DNA of 64,000 bases from Karalla daura. Taxonomy: Eukaryota > Chordata > Actinopteri > Chaetodontiformes > Leiognathidae. Position 1 is the first letter of the stretch. The number at the start of each line of letters is the position of its first letter. Under the pieces are notes generated by a model. It saw nothing but the letters and a program-made list of their open reading frames with translations. It was not told the origin of the DNA and did no database searches. Location: assembly GCA_029224185.1 (NCBI GenBank), contig CM055205.1:3085761-3149760 (forward strand), written 5' to 3'. The position numbers and the translations under genes are program-made. Below, in pieces: positions 63,384 through 64,000 of this stretch.

Positions 63384-64000
63384 AGACTGATACAGTATGC
63401 GGGGCTGATTTGATTCCCCATGTTGGGAACTGATGTCGGGAGACTAACAGTGAAGGATCCCCCAAGTGTAATCAAAGCAGTGTCAAATGAAAGCACGGTA
63501 GAGTGACAACGTCCGGGTGTGTCTGGAAAACGATGCGGGCATCAAACTGTGAGGTCAAACCCCTGTTATCGGTCCAACCCTAGCGTATTAGATGAGCGGT
63601 TTGCCAAGTAGCTGTCGATTGATTGGGGTTGATTGATTGGTGACAGCTTCCTGGTCGGGGTGGGGGGGGGGGGGTGGGGAGTTGGGGTGGGAGCAGCTCT
63701 GTTGTCTGACATGGAACGGGAACAGAACGAACGGATGACGCCGGGTGCAGAGGTGACTCAGTCGTCCCACTCCTCCTCTCACTGTCCTCAGTAACGACCT
63801 GGATGCCCAGGTTAACCCACCCCGGGGTTCCGGTTCCTCCTCCTCATCCTCCTTTTCCACACTTGAGTATGAGTTGATTTTCCCAAGGACAAATAACAGC
63901 GTCTTTTCCACAGAGCTGCCAATTGGAATGCAAAGCACACACCATTTATATAACATCTCTGCAGTGAGCTAGATAGTAGAGGATTACAGTTACGTCGGTA
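63384..64000. other. Post-gap sequence without recognisable exon
   Basis: I find no type II topoisomerase exon here on either strand, and no splice-bounded frame that I recognise. A G-rich run lies at 63657-63690. A 122-codon minus-strand frame (63588-63956) contains an acidic EDEEEE stretch but no homology I can name. It may be a later TOP2B intron, or the next contig may not belong here at all. Confidence 0.5.

Overview
This window is vertebrate, almost certainly teleost fish, genomic DNA. It is roughly 95% non-coding, carries many CA/GT, ATCT and other simple repeats, and has genes split into short exons with GT-AG introns. The introns of the best-resolved gene, TOP2B, are mostly about 80-500 bp, as in compact fish genomes. 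One 100-base run of N (63284-63383) marks an assembly gap.

Layout from left to right. (1) 1-6600: the 5' part of a minus-strand septin-7 gene. One certain coding exon lies at 1885-1987; the GTPase-domain exons lie off the left edge. A candidate first coding exon and a housekeeping-type promoter lie at about 6376-6620, but their splice phase does not fit the septin exon directly. (2) 6600-20382: a repeat-rich intergenic region, with a possible long 3' UTR of the next gene at its right end. (3) 20383-21165: LRRC3B (minus strand), a single coding exon of 260 codons, with a clear splice acceptor at 21312/21313 and three upstream AUGs. A candidate non-coding first exon sits in a CpG-rich block near 28.9-29.2 kb. 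(4) About 29.3-47.9 kb: a gene desert holding microsatellites, a 7-copy minisatellite, a foldback (inverted-repeat) element at 36.26-36.73 kb, and several non-repetitive blocks that look like conserved regulatory elements. (5) 48298-50145: OXSM (minus strand), two coding exons, 465 aa. (6) 50570-54350: NGLY1 (plus strand), twelve coding exons, 645 aa, head-to-head with OXSM across 424 bp between start codons. (7) 55769-63283: TOP2B (plus strand), 21 exons reconstructed to the gap. They encode about 856 residues, through the ATPase, transducer and TOPRIM domains and the active-site tyrosine. (8) 63384-64000: post-gap sequence with no recognisable TOP2B exon.

The order and relative orientation LRRC3B-OXSM-NGLY1-TOP2B match human 3p24, as I recall that map. 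SEPTIN7 is on human 7p14, so its position beside LRRC3B here is either an ancestral linkage or a lineage-specific junction. The genes form no pathway: mitochondrial fatty-acid synthesis (OXSM), cytosolic de-N-glycosylation (NGLY1), DNA topology (TOP2B), a membrane LRR protein (LRRC3B) and a septin filament GTPase.

The most actionable observations are: a one-base insertion that breaks the frame in TOP2B exon 11 (60798-60799); the long foldback element at 36.3-36.7 kb; the uORF-bearing 5' leader of LRRC3B; three evenly oriented inverted CCAAT boxes upstream of TOP2B; and the isolated septin-7 exon near the left edge. I found no convincing new multi-gene system.
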